Program-made: the position numbers and the translations under genes
Assembly (NCBI RefSeq): GCF_023897065.1
Contig: NZ_JAMHIV010000006.1
Location: forward strand, 1-64,000
Reading direction: 5' to 3'
From: Crossiella sp. SN42
Lineage (GTDB): Bacteria; Actinomycetota; Actinomycetes; Mycobacteriales; Pseudonocardiaceae
DNA: 64,000 nt
The notes under the pieces: generated by a model
Told to the model about the DNA's origin: nothing
The model's input: only the letters and a program-made list of their open reading frames with translations
Databases searched by the model: none
Shown here: piece by piece, positions 17,826 through 26,680 of the stretch
Position numbering within the stretch: the first letter of the stretch is position 1
Layout: every line of letters starts with the position of its first letter

Positions 17826-18946
17826 TCAAGCGTCGGGCGTTGAGAATCAAGCAGCATCCCACGATTCCCTTGTACGTCTTCGCTCTCGCTGCGCACGAGG
17901 TGAGCCAGGTTGCTGACGTCGCCCGGATCTCACGCGACGCTGCGGGCAAGTTGCTCGGCTATCAGCGGCCGGAGAAGAAGCAGCATGTGAACCAGATCCT
18001 GGAGTATCTCGACGGGAACGACGTGCTGTTCCCCAACGGTTTGATCCTGGCTCTGCCCGAAACCGTGCGGTTCCGGGCGAGTCCCGGCCCAGTGACCGGG
18101 TACGACTCCATGGCCGTGAGCGGCACGATCGAAATCCCGCTGCCGGACTCGCCGGATGATCCCCGGCCAGCTTGGATCGTGGACGGGCAGCAGCGCAGTG
18201 CGGCGCTGGCGAAGACGACGAACAAGGGCCTGCCGATCATCGTCGCTGGGTTCGTGGCGGAAGATCTTGCCACGCAACGTGACCAGTTCCTCCGCGTCAA
18301 CACCGTCTCGCCGCTGCCGACGAACCTGGTGTCGGAACTTCTTCCCGAGGTTCCAACACCGCTGCCCACCAAGGTGTCCGCGAGAAAACTGCCCTCCGCG
18401 CTCGTCGACGTGCTCAACCAGGATCGGGACTCGCCGTTCCGAAAGTTGATCAAGCGAGCGTCGACTCCCCAAGAGCAGCGCAGCTCTGCCGTGGTCACTG
18501 ACAACAGCCTCATTACTGCGATCGAGGAGTCGCTCAACTCCTCCTCGGGTGCGCTCTTCTTGTTCCGTAACCTGTCGGCGGGCACGACTGACACCACAGC
18601 CATCCGTAAGATCCTCATCTCTTACTGGACGGCGGTGAAGGAGACCTTCCCCGACGCGTGGGGACTACCACCGACGAAGAGCAGGTTGATGCACGGTGTT
18701 GGCATCCGTGCGATGGGTAGACTCATGGATCGCGTCATGACCCATGTCGACCCTGGCGCTGACGACATGGTCGGTCTCATCCGCCGGGAACTCAGCTCGA
18801 TCGCGGGCAGGTGCCGGTGGACGCAGGGGCGCTGGGAGGAGCTCAACATCGCCTGGAACGAACTGCAGAACACTCCCAGGCACATCAGCATTTTGTCGAA
18901 CTTTATTGTCCGCGAATACGTCAGGTCGAGGTCGAACCCTTCGTGA
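17822..18946 (+). CDS. dpdB: DGQQR-motif protein, DpdB/DndB-like (copy 1)
   Basis: The 374-residue protein carries the DGQHR-family motif as WIVDGQQRSAAL at residues 118-129, with an upstream LLGYQRPEKK and FPNGL. DndB and DpdB proteins, ParB-like in fold, have this motif. DpdB is required with DpdA for preQ0 insertion into DNA in Salmonella. It overlaps its neighbours on both sides (ATGA upstream, GTGA to dpdA). A homologous protein is encoded after dpdA (20210-21334); the two share LGYQRPE, DGQQRSAA, SPFxRxI and HGVGI. The gene symbol is by analogy. Confidence 0.85.
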   Translation: MIKRRALRIKQHPTIPLYVFALAAHEVSQVADVARISRDAAGKLLGYQRPEKKQHVNQILEYLDGNDVLFPNGLILALPETVRFRASPGPVTGYDSMAVSGTIEIPLPDSPDDPRPAWIVDGQQRSAALAKTTNKGLPIIVAGFVAEDLATQRDQFLRVNTVSPLPTNLVSELLPEVPTPLPTKVSARKLPSALVDVLNQDRDSPFRKLIKRASTPQEQRSSAVVTDNSLITAIEESLNSSSGALFLFRNLSAGTTDTTAIRKILISYWTAVKETFPDAWGLPPTKSRLMHGVGIRAMGRLMDRVMTHVDPGADDMVGLIRRELSSIAGRCRWTQGRWEELNIAWNELQNTPRHISILSNFIVREYVRSRSNPS

Positions 18947-20217
18947 GATTCTACTTTCCCGACAGTCAGGACCTGGTCAGTCCGACTTATGACTTTCTCA
19001 ACGATGAGTATCTCGCGACCCGAGTTCGACAACGAGATGACGTCTATGCGCACGAGATCGTGGCGCCTCGTCCATACGACGGTATTCTCCTCAGTAAAGC
19101 CATTGTTGATCCCGCAGATTCTCGCAGTGCCGGGAAGTACGCTGCGTCGCAGCGGGCGCGTCTATACCGGCTGGGCGTCAGGAGGTTCTTCCGGCTGCCA
19201 GACGAGATGGACAGTCTCGGCGACTGCGGTGCGTTCAACTACATCGACGAGGAGTACCCGCCGTACTCGATCGAAGAGGTACTTGATTTCTACGATGGCT
19301 GCGGATTCGACGCGGGCGTGAGTATCGACCATGTTATTTTCGGCTATGTTCCTTCAGGGGCAGAGGACGACGTCGACCCCGCCTGGAAAAAGCGGCGGAT
19401 AATCTCGCTGGATCTGGCCGAGCAGTTCATCAGCGCGGTCAAGGATCGCGAAAGTCCCCTCGAGCCTGTTGGTGCGGCCCAGGGCTGGAGTCCAGCCAGT
19501 TACGCCGACAGTGTCGTCCAGTTGCAGAAAATGGGGTACCACCGCATCGCCCTCGGTGGCATGGTGCCGCTCAAGACCAGCGAGATCCTCGACTGTCTTG
19601 TTGAGATCGAGTCGCGGCTGGAGGATCAGACCACACTTCACCTCTTGGGTATCAACCGAGTGGACAGCATGGAGAAGTTCGCCGAGCATGGCGTGGCAAG
19701 CTTCGACAGCACTTCGGTTTTCCGGCAGGCGTTCATGGATGAGCGCAACAACTACCACACGGCCAATGACACATACGCAGCGATCAGGGTGCCGCAGGTT
19801 GACGGTAATCCTGCATTGAAAAGGCGCGTTTTGGCTGGTTTGGTGTCCCAAGCGGATGTAATAGCGCTCGAGAGAAAGTGTCTCGCCCTGCTTCGTGACT
19901 ACGACCAGTGCCGGGCAGGCATCGAAGAAACGCTCAGTGCGCTGGAGCAGTACGAGAAGCTGGTACTGGGCGAAGGTGCCAAAAAGAAGTCTTATCTCCC
20001 TCGGTACCGGCGCACCTTGGAGGAGATGCCGTGGAAGCACTGTCCGTGTGCACTCTGTCAGAAGCACGGAATTGAGATCGCGATTTTCCGCGGTACTGAG
20101 CGGAACAAGCGAAGAGGATTCCATAACCTCACAGTGCTCGAAGCCAAGATGCGCAAGCTCAGTTTTGCCGGCCGCCGCACTGGTGAGGCCGCTCAGATGA
20201 GGAGAACAAGTGGCTGA
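18943..20217 (+). CDS. dpdA: DpdA-like DNA guanine transglycosylase (TGT superfamily)
   Basis: The 424-residue protein is a tRNA-guanine-transglycosylase homologue of the DpdA type. Asp94 in GDCGAFNYID corresponds to the TGT DSGGFQ-type aspartate, and Asp255 in ASFDSTS to the second catalytic Asp. The zinc site is Cys367-x-Cys369-x2-Cys372 with His394. LHLLGINRV matches the archaeal/DpdA-like barrel strand. It should exchange guanine in DNA for preQ0. GTG 18943 overlaps the upstream stop (GTGA); a longer upstream frame is rejected. It sits between two DGQQR proteins and opposite the preQ0 operon. Confidence 0.87.
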   Translation: MRFYFPDSQDLVSPTYDFLNDEYLATRVRQRDDVYAHEIVAPRPYDGILLSKAIVDPADSRSAGKYAASQRARLYRLGVRRFFRLPDEMDSLGDCGAFNYIDEEYPPYSIEEVLDFYDGCGFDAGVSIDHVIFGYVPSGAEDDVDPAWKKRRIISLDLAEQFISAVKDRESPLEPVGAAQGWSPASYADSVVQLQKMGYHRIALGGMVPLKTSEILDCLVEIESRLEDQTTLHLLGINRVDSMEKFAEHGVASFDSTSVFRQAFMDERNNYHTANDTYAAIRVPQVDGNPALKRRVLAGLVSQADVIALERKCLALLRDYDQCRAGIEETLSALEQYEKLVLGEGAKKKSYLPRYRRTLEEMPWKHCPCALCQKHGIEIAIFRGTERNKRRGFHNLTVLEAKMRKLSFAGRRTGEAAQMRRTSG

Positions 20218-21334
20218 CCAGTACACGCTGCGGCTCCCCGCGCTCGAGGTGCGCCAAGGACGGCGGCGCATCTACTGCTTCGCAGTCGACGGGAAGAAGT
20301 TGCACAGTTTCGCGGCAGTTTCGCGCATCCGGCGGGACGAGGACGAGCAGTTGCTCGGTTACCAGCGACCAGAGGTGCTCAGCCACATCAGGAGCATCCG
20401 TCGGTATCTCGAGTCGGACGGTGCGATGCTGCCCAACGCGATCGTCGTAGCGTTCGACAGCAGAGTCGAGTTCGTTCCCTCGCTGATGCAAGGGGAACAG
20501 GTTGACTACTCGGTGCTAGGGGAACTCGTCATCCCTGTCGACGAGACCCTGCCGGAGAACGACAAGCCCGCGTGGCTCGTCGACGGGCAACAGCGCAGCG
20601 CTGCCATCCGGGACGCCAACATCGCTGAGTTTCCGGTCGCGGTCGTCGGATTCATTACCGACGCCGAAGAAGAGCAACGCTCTCAGTTCATCTTGGTGAA
20701 CTCCACCAGGGCGCTGCCGAAGGGGCTCATTCACGAGTTGCTGCCCAACACTTCTGGCCAGTTGCCAGCCGCATACCTCAAGCGCAAGCTGCCGGCCGAA
20801 CTGATGACGAGGTTGAACGGGCAGCGCCGTAGCCCCTTCTACCGGCGCATCGCGACACCTACCGCGCCGAACGGTTACATCAAGGACAACAGTGTTCTGA
20901 AGATGCTGGAGCACAGTCTGTTCAACGGTTCTCTCTTCCAGTATCGCGATCCGAGTGACGGAAGCGGTGATGTAAAGGCGATCCTCGACCACTTGATCCT
21001 CTTCTGGTCGGTGGTGCGAGATGTTTTTCAGGAAGAATGGCGGAAGCCGCCCAAGGACTCGAGGCTCACGCACGGCGTAGGAATCCAGTCGCTAGGCTTC
21101 ATTATGGACGAGTTGACCGAGGACATCCCGGTGGAGCGGATCAGAGAGGACGACATTCGCAAAGCGGTGGAGAGCCTTAAGCCACACGTGGCCTGGACCT
21201 CGGGCGTCTGGAAGTTCGGGGAGGGCGAGGAGCGCAAGTGGAACAATCTCCAGAACACACCGAATGACGTCAAGCAGTTGACTGAGTATCTCAAAAAGAT
21301 TGTAAATAAAGGTGTCAAGAAGCGCGTGAGGTAG
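20210..21334 (+). CDS. DGQQR-motif protein, DpdB/DndB-like (copy 2)
   Basis: The 374-residue protein has WLVDGQQRSAAI at residues 122-133, LLGYQRPEV, LPNAIVVAF and RLTHGVGIQSLG, paralleling copy 1 along its whole length; the two have the same length. GTG 20210 follows AGGAGA and overlaps the dpdA stop by 8 bp. It ends the rightward operon just before a strong terminator. Two divergent DGQQR proteins flanking one DpdA could be a heteromeric partner or a regulator (DndB proteins act as autoregulators in phosphorothioate systems). Which one assists DpdA is open. Confidence 0.85.
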   Translation: MADQYTLRLPALEVRQGRRRIYCFAVDGKKLHSFAAVSRIRRDEDEQLLGYQRPEVLSHIRSIRRYLESDGAMLPNAIVVAFDSRVEFVPSLMQGEQVDYSVLGELVIPVDETLPENDKPAWLVDGQQRSAAIRDANIAEFPVAVVGFITDAEEEQRSQFILVNSTRALPKGLIHELLPNTSGQLPAAYLKRKLPAELMTRLNGQRRSPFYRRIATPTAPNGYIKDNSVLKMLEHSLFNGSLFQYRDPSDGSGDVKAILDHLILFWSVVRDVFQEEWRKPPKDSRLTHGVGIQSLGFIMDELTEDIPVERIREDDIRKAVESLKPHVAWTSGVWKFGEGEERKWNNLQNTPNDVKQLTEYLKKIVNKGVKKRVR

Positions 21335-21344
21335 CGATTGACTG

Positions 21345-21375
21345 GGGCGCACCCGGCGTCGGATCGGGTGCGCCC
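21345..21375 (+). terminator. Intrinsic terminator after the DpdA operon
   Basis: GGGCGCACCCG (21345-21355) pairs perfectly with CGGGTGCGCCC (21365-21375) around a 9-nt loop, 10 bp after the last stop codon. There is no long U-run, as usual in actinomycetes. Confidence 0.75.
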
Positions 21376-22098
21376 TGCCTTGCGCTCTGTTCGGAAAGCA
21401 TCCCCGATGCCCGGTAGCGGTACAAGTGTCTGAGTCGGGCCTGCCTCGCTACATCAGCTCAGTCGTCTCGAGGTCAAGTGGGAGTTCAGGCCTGCAGAAC
21501 GGATGCGTCCGGCTGCGTCGAGGACTCGGGATGCTGGCCCCTGCTCTCTTGATTGTCGACCAGCGCCACTGCTCCACGGCGAGCTCTCACCACCGATGGA
21601 TACCCTGAACGTCTTCTGCTGCTGAACAGGTCGCGCTCGATGTTGGCAACAGGTCCACACAACCGAGCCCTGGCCGCACTAGGCCCGGACGGCGTGGGTT
21701 GAGCAGACGGTCCAGGAAGCGCTCCGGGGCAGCCGAACCGTCGGCGGAGAACGTCGGCGACAAGCCTTGTCGAGGTCAATCGCGTCAAGATCGACAGTTG
21801 CCTGGCGGAACGCCGCTCCAGTCACGCTGCACCTGGCCAGCTCCATCAGTGCAGCAGGCAACCGCTCGGCCGACAACGCTGCCGTCACATCACGAAGCAG
21901 GTGCGACAAGGCCGCAATCTGGGGAGGTTAAGGAAGAAGAGAAAAGACGCGCCGGAAGTTGATGGTCATCCGGTCTCGTCTGTGTGGTGCCCCCGGCAGG
22001 ATACAACGCAGACCATCCCCCTCTGGCCAGCAGTTTCTGCTCGGCAGGCTGGTCATCGAGCACAGCTTCCGGCTCGGCGAACCAGGTGGCGGTGCGTG
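21376..22098. other. Mostly gene-free stretch with a possible gene fragment
   Basis: About 720 bp between the DpdA operon and the conjugation-type fragment. On the minus strand, 21679-21909 could encode a 76-residue peptide beginning MSHLLRDVTAALSAERLP whose first ~50 residues look protein-like, after which the frame decays. I read this as a remnant. Nothing else was found. Confidence 0.35.
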
Positions 22099-22950
22099 AT
22101 GAGGGCCTCGGCAGCGGAAGCGCCAGCCCGCCCGGTTGGTGACCAGTCACCGATCATCCGCTGGATCACGTTGATCATGGCCGCGGTAGTTGGCCTGACC
22201 TTCCTGTTCGGCTTCGGCAACGTGCTGAACCTGGCTCTCCGCCTCGGGGTGCCCGTCTGGGTGGCTCCGCTCGTCGCCCCGGCGGTCGACCTGTCGATCC
22301 TCGGCCTGCTGCTGGCGATCCGGCATCTGGTGACGACTGGGGCGGCACCGCACCTTCTTCGTCCGGCACGTCGCCTTCTGGTCTTCTGTAGCGTGGTGAC
22401 TTTGGCGCTCAACGTCGCCGAACCGCTGGTGAGCGGGCATTTCGGCCGGGCGGCGTTCGACGCTGTCGGTCCGTTGTTGTTGATCGGCTGGGCTGAGGTG
22501 GGACCGGGCCTGCTGCAGGCTGTTGTCGACTCCGCTCAGGCAGGTGGTTCCCGCAAGCCGCACAGGCATCCCTCGGCAGCTGGTCAGTCGGAGGCCCGTG
22601 ACGCCGGAACGGTAGCGGCGTCGGAGGCCATTTGCCGGGTGAGCCCCGCGAAGGCCAGCCATTCCGCGCAGAAACAGGACGGACCGGCCGCCCGTTCCGA
22701 TGACCTGTTGGCGAGGGCGCGGGAAGAGGACGCCCGGCATCGGGCCGAGCATCAGCGGCCGATCTCAGCCGAGGGATTGCGTCGTCGACTGAAAGTCGGT
22801 GCGAGCAGGTCGCGACGGCTGGTCGCGGTCCTGCGTGCGGAGTGCAGAGAATCTGGAGAGCAGCCGATCGGTCCCCGCCGAGATCGGCACGGACCAGTAG
22901 CTGCCGAGGACGTTAGTGGGCGACGGGAGCCGGTCAGCGATGAGCGTTGA
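22099..22950 (+). CDS. DUF2637/Spd-like membrane protein of an integrative conjugative element
   Basis: The 283-residue protein has four hydrophobic helices (residues ~20-150: GLTFLFGFGNVLNLAL, APAVDLSILGLLLAI, LLVFCSVVTLALN, AVGPLLLIGWAEVG) with the charged PAVDLS element of DUF2637 proteins. The C-terminal half is hydrophilic, with an HTH-like segment around residues 230-270. Such proteins occur on actinomycete plasmids and AICEs as spread or regulatory proteins. No int, xis, rep or tra gene is nearby, so this is a leftover. ATG 22099 is preferred to a longer frame. Confidence 0.7.
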   Translation: MRASAAEAPARPVGDQSPIIRWITLIMAAVVGLTFLFGFGNVLNLALRLGVPVWVAPLVAPAVDLSILGLLLAIRHLVTTGAAPHLLRPARRLLVFCSVVTLALNVAEPLVSGHFGRAAFDAVGPLLLIGWAEVGPGLLQAVVDSAQAGGSRKPHRHPSAAGQSEARDAGTVAASEAICRVSPAKASHSAQKQDGPAARSDDLLARAREEDARHRAEHQRPISAEGLRRRLKVGASRSRRLVAVLRAECRESGEQPIGPRRDRHGPVAAEDVSGRREPVSDER

Positions 22951-23041
22951 CCAAGTGTGGATGGCCCAGGCCCGCCAGGAGATGCAGGCCTACCTGGAGA
23001 AGCCGCCAACGCACTTCAGCTCACGCTCGCCGACCCCGTAG
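22940..23041 (+). CDS. Short ORF, probably truncated mobile-element gene
   Basis: A 33-codon ORF starting MSVDQVWMAQARQEMQAYLE overlaps the end of the DUF2637 gene. Its first 20 residues look like a normal helical N-terminus; then the frame runs out 84 bp before the first CRISPR repeat. It is probably the 5' stub of a gene cut off when the CRISPR locus and the element were joined. Confidence 0.4.
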   Translation: MSVDQVWMAQARQEMQAYLEKPPTHFSSRSPTP

Positions 23042-23124
23042 CGGAAGGCCGGTACCTATGCTCGCTGTCCGACCCGGCCGCCGGGTCGTGGGACGGACGC
23101 GGACCGGATCGTCGGCGAGCACGG

Positions 23125-23703
23125 CGGAACATCCCCACGGGCATGGGGGTGGACACAACGGGGCCTCAGTTGTGTCAGGAGCGGTTCGGAACATCCCCAC
23201 GGGCGTGGGGCGGACTGGCCCGGCGGCCAACGGTGGCACCATCGACTCGGAACATCCCCACGGGCGTGGGGCGGACTGGACGCGTCCGTTCGTGTCATGA
23301 CTGGACAACGGAACATCCCTACGGGCGTGGGGCGGACGCCGTGCCCTCCACCAGCACCATCGGTTCCGGCGGAACATCCCCACGGGCGTGGGGCGGACAT
23401 CCACCGCGTCCGCGTTACATCCACAGATCACGGAACATCCCCACGGGCGTGGGGCGGACCTCCAGTTCGCGGGCGCGACTAACGGAGACGACGGAACATC
23501 CCCACGGGCGTGGGGCGGACGCCACCGCCAACGCCCACCTGCTCACCGAGGCCGGAACATCCCCACGGGCGTGGGGCGGACCGGACGCGTCCATTCAGGT
23601 GGGGGGTGGTGATCGGAACATCCCCACGGGCGTGGGGCGGACACCGGAGAGTGGGCGCGCACCGACCTGGCCGCCGGAACATCCCCACGGGCGTGGGGCG
23701 GAC
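23125..23703 (-). CRISPR. CRISPR array 1, type I-E, 10 repeats
   Basis: There are ten 29-bp repeats with 32-bp spacers, starting at 23125, 23187, 23248, 23309, 23370, 23431, 23492, 23553, 23614 and 23675. The plus strand shows the repeat reversed (CGGAACATCCCCACGG...), so the crRNA sense is minus: 5' GTCCGCCCCACG..., handle ATGTTCCG at the 3' end of the repeat. The repeat at 23125 is degenerate (30 bp, GCATGGGGGTGG), the expected leader-distal end. The repeat at 23309 has one C-to-T change. The leader should lie right of 23703, beside cas3. Consensus differs from array 2 only at repeat base 3 (C here, G there). Confidence 0.97.
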
Positions 23704-23851
23704 ACTTCGTGACCTGCGGTGTTTCCGCGCCATGTTGAGTTTTCAAGGGGCAGCGCCGCTGGCGTTCGGTAGTGCGAGTGGTCCCGGGCCTGGAGTTGTC
23801 AGGGGGTCACGGTATCCATTCGGGTGCCGTGGTGTTGCCAGTGTTCTGGGA
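23704..23851 (-). promoter_or_regulatory. Leader region of CRISPR array 1
   Basis: The 148 bp between the leader-proximal repeat and cas3 must hold the array's promoter and integration signals. It also carries the 5' region of cas3 on the other strand. An in-frame ATG at 23732 could extend Cas3 into it, but those residues do not resemble Cas3. No clear -10/-35 was identified. Confidence 0.45.
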
Positions 23852-26617
23852 GTGGATGGGTGGGCGTTGGTGGAGTGGCGGTTGTGGGGCAAGTCCAGGG
23901 GGTTGCGGAAGCGGTACCCGGTGGCCTGTCATGGGGCGGATGCGGCCGCGGCGGCGTGGGTGTTGTGGGAGGTGGTGCTGTCTGCGTCTCAGCGTGGGGT
24001 GATCGCGCGGGGGATGGGGGTCACCGGGGAGCATGCTCGGCGGTTGGTGGCGTTGTGGGCGGGCCTGCACGATCTGGGCAAGATCACCGCAGTGTTCCAG
24101 CAACTGGACAAGGCCGCCTTCGCCGAGCTTGAGCACCTGGCCGGCTACCCGGTGGACGGCTCGATTCCGCAGGTCAGGCATGACCTGGCGGGCCAGATCG
24201 CGGTGGCGCCGTTGCTGGCCGAACTCGGCGCGGCGCGGGCGCGCCGGTGGCGGGCTTCTCCGCAGTGCGTGGCCGCTCAGGTGATCGGGGGCCACCATGG
24301 CTGCTTCCACGAGGTGGGTGAGCGCGAGGCGAGGCTCTACCGCTGGCCGGAGGCCATGGGCGAGCAGCAGTGGGCCCAGCAGCGGCGCCTGCTGGTCGAG
24401 CACCTGCACACCGCGCTGGGCGCCCCGCCGATGCCGGTGACCTTCGAGGTGCCGGCCGCGGCGTTGGTGGCCGGGGTGGTGGTGCTGGCCGACTGGCTGG
24501 TCAGCCAGCTCTCCTTCATCACCGCCCGCCAGGACGACCCGGCCCGCACGGTCGCGCAGTGGTATGCGGGAAGCCTGGCGGCGATGCCGGAGGTGATCCG
24601 GGAGGCCGGACTGGGGCAGGCGGTGGTGGCGGCCACCGAGGTGAGCGCGGTGTGGGGGTTCGCGCCGAATGCGTTGCAGCGCAGCGTGCAGCAACAGCTG
24701 GCCACCGGCGTGAAGGGTGCAGGGTTGTTGGTGGTGACCGCGGCGCCGGGGGACGGCAAGACCGAGACCGCGCTGGTCGCCGCGTCGATGCTGGGGCAGG
24801 CCGCCGGGGTCTCAGGCGTCGTGTTCGCCTTGCCCACCATGGCCACCGCTGATCAGATGCACACCCGGGTGCGGCAGTTCACCCAGCGGGCGGTGACCGG
24901 GCCCTCGGCGGTGACCCTGGTGCACAGCATGTCCCGCCTGCACCTGGCCACCGGATCAGGTGCAGGCATGGTCTCGGATGAGTCCGCGGTGGCCAGGACG
25001 GCGTTGCAGTGGTTGTACGGGGCGAAGCGGGGCCTGTTGGCGCCGATGTCGGTGATCACGGTGGATCAGGCGTTGATGGCGGTGCTGCCGGTGCGGCACA
25101 ACGTGATGCGTCTGCTGGGGCTTTCCGGCAAGGTGGTGGTGATCGATGAGGCGCACGCCTACGACGCCTACATGCAGTCGCTGTTGGCCACGTTGCTGAC
25201 CTGGTTGGGGCATTACCGGGTCCCGGTGGTGTTGTTGTCGGCGACGTTGCCGCGGGTGATCAGCGACGCGTTGATCAACGCCTACCTGCGGGGCAGCCGC
25301 GGCAAGGCTCACCGGCCGGGCAGTTTCGCGATCGACTATCCGGGGTGGCTTTTCGTCGATGCCGCCGGCGGTGACACGGTGAGGCCCAGCCCGGCGGCGG
25401 TGGCGGAGATGGCGGTGATGCGGACCTCCACCTTGGCCGTGGACCTGATCAACGTTCCGGAGAGCCCAGAGAACAGCCGGGAAAGCCGGTCGGCGGTGCT
25501 GGGGGAGCTGTTGACGCCGCTGCGGGTGCGGGGTGGACGGGTGGCGGTGGTGTGCAACACCGTCGATTCCGCCCAGGCCACCTTTGAGGACCTCCTGGAG
25601 TGGGCTGGGGAGGAGGTGGAGGTGTCGTTGCTGCATGCCCGCCTGCCGGATGAGGATCGGGCCGCGGTCGCCGCCGATGTCCTTACCCGGCATGGGAAAG
25701 GTCCTCGCCGGAAGGAGAAGCCGAGCATTGTGGTGGCGACCCAGCTCATCGAGCAGTCCCTGGATGTGGACTTCGATCTGGTGATCACCGATGTGGCGCC
25801 GGTGGCCCAGCTGCTGCAGCGGGCGGGACGGTGCCACCGCCACGAGCGGCCCGAGCGGGAGCGGGGGGCGTGGCCGGGGCAGGCGAGGTTGGTGGTGCTG
25901 GTGCCGGTGGAGGAGTCCGGGGAGTTCGCGATGCCGCCGGTGTGGCGGTCGATCTATCCGCGGTATCTGCTGGAGCGCACGCTGACGGTGCTGCGGGCCC
26001 GACAGGGCAAGCCGGTGGCGATCCCCGGGGAGGTGTCCGGGCTGGTCGGTGAGGTCTATGACGAGTTCAGCATGGACCAGGACGATCAGCGCTGGTGGAC
26101 AGAGTATGAAGGCCAGCGGCTTGCCCAGCGTGATCAAGCCGGGTGGGTGATGGTGCCGGAAGCCGGTGTGATCTCCCGGTTGGAGGAGCTGTCGCAGGCG
26201 CCGGTGGTGGATGCGGGGCTGCTGGAGCGCCGGGAGGTGGAGCTGACCACCCGGCTGGGGGCCGATACCCAGCGGGTGGTGTGTTGCTTCGTCGATGATC
26301 AGGGGCGGCGGTGGCTGGATCGCAACCGGTGGATCGCGCTTCCGGGCGAGCATGCCGCGGCGAAGTCCCGTCCGTCGGCGGCGGTGATCCGGATGGTGAT
26401 GGGCTGCTCGATCCCGGTCCGTGCCTCGTTGCTGAACGAGCACTGCGACAGCGAGGCTGCCCGGTTGCCGGCGAGCTGGGAGAACACGCCGTGGTTAGGG
26501 GACTTGCGGATCATTCCCTTGCCGCTGACCGAGGCCGGGTCCGGGTCGGTAGTGATCGGCAGGCGCAGGTTCTCCCTGGACGACCGTCTCGGTCTGGTGG
26601 TCACCAAGCTGAGTTGA
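23852..26617 (+). CDS. cas3: CRISPR-associated nuclease/helicase Cas3 (type I-E)
   Basis: From GTG 23852 the product is 921 residues. The HD nuclease is N-terminal: His27 in ACHGAD, GLHDLGK (His73-Asp74), GGHHG and LADWL. The SF2 helicase has Walker A APGDGKTE (~298), DEAH in VVVIDEAHAYD (~431), SATLP and motif VI QRAGRCHRHER (~655). A Cas3 C-terminal domain follows. It degrades DNA opened by Cascade. The start was chosen because family N-termini begin close to the WRLWGK element. It stands alone, separated from the Cascade genes by ~790 bp, and ends before a long hairpin. Confidence 0.95.
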   Translation: MDGWALVEWRLWGKSRGLRKRYPVACHGADAAAAAWVLWEVVLSASQRGVIARGMGVTGEHARRLVALWAGLHDLGKITAVFQQLDKAAFAELEHLAGYPVDGSIPQVRHDLAGQIAVAPLLAELGAARARRWRASPQCVAAQVIGGHHGCFHEVGEREARLYRWPEAMGEQQWAQQRRLLVEHLHTALGAPPMPVTFEVPAAALVAGVVVLADWLVSQLSFITARQDDPARTVAQWYAGSLAAMPEVIREAGLGQAVVAATEVSAVWGFAPNALQRSVQQQLATGVKGAGLLVVTAAPGDGKTETALVAASMLGQAAGVSGVVFALPTMATADQMHTRVRQFTQRAVTGPSAVTLVHSMSRLHLATGSGAGMVSDESAVARTALQWLYGAKRGLLAPMSVITVDQALMAVLPVRHNVMRLLGLSGKVVVIDEAHAYDAYMQSLLATLLTWLGHYRVPVVLLSATLPRVISDALINAYLRGSRGKAHRPGSFAIDYPGWLFVDAAGGDTVRPSPAAVAEMAVMRTSTLAVDLINVPESPENSRESRSAVLGELLTPLRVRGGRVAVVCNTVDSAQATFEDLLEWAGEEVEVSLLHARLPDEDRAAVAADVLTRHGKGPRRKEKPSIVVATQLIEQSLDVDFDLVITDVAPVAQLLQRAGRCHRHERPERERGAWPGQARLVVLVPVEESGEFAMPPVWRSIYPRYLLERTLTVLRARQGKPVAIPGEVSGLVGEVYDEFSMDQDDQRWWTEYEGQRLAQRDQAGWVMVPEAGVISRLEELSQAPVVDAGLLERREVELTTRLGADTQRVVCCFVDDQGRRWLDRNRWIALPGEHAAAKSRPSAAVIRMVMGCSIPVRASLLNEHCDSEAARLPASWENTPWLGDLRIIPLPLTEAGSGSVVIGRRRFSLDDRLGLVVTKLS

Positions 26618-26644
26618 ACGGCGCGGACTCCCTGCGGTTGACAT

Positions 26645-26680
26645 CGGTGTCGTGGGGCGAGTGCACGCCCCACGACACCG
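26645..26680 (+). terminator. Long perfect hairpin after cas3
   Basis: CGGTGTCGTGGGGCG (26645-26659) pairs over all 15 bp with CGCCCCACGACACCG (26666-26680) around a 6-nt loop. It is placed as a cas3 terminator. The CGCCCCACG core is identical to part of the CRISPR repeat, and a repeat-like sequence follows at 26683, so a different role is possible. Confidence 0.65.

Noticed and set aside
23021-23746. ORFs across CRISPR array 1 on both strands
   Set aside because: Repeat-encoded NIPTGVGRT/PHARGDV strings are translation artefacts of the CRISPR repeat.
24956-26443. Long minus-strand ORF inside cas3
   Set aside because: Antisense shadow; composition is His/Arg/Pro-rich and Cas3 motifs on the plus strand are complete.
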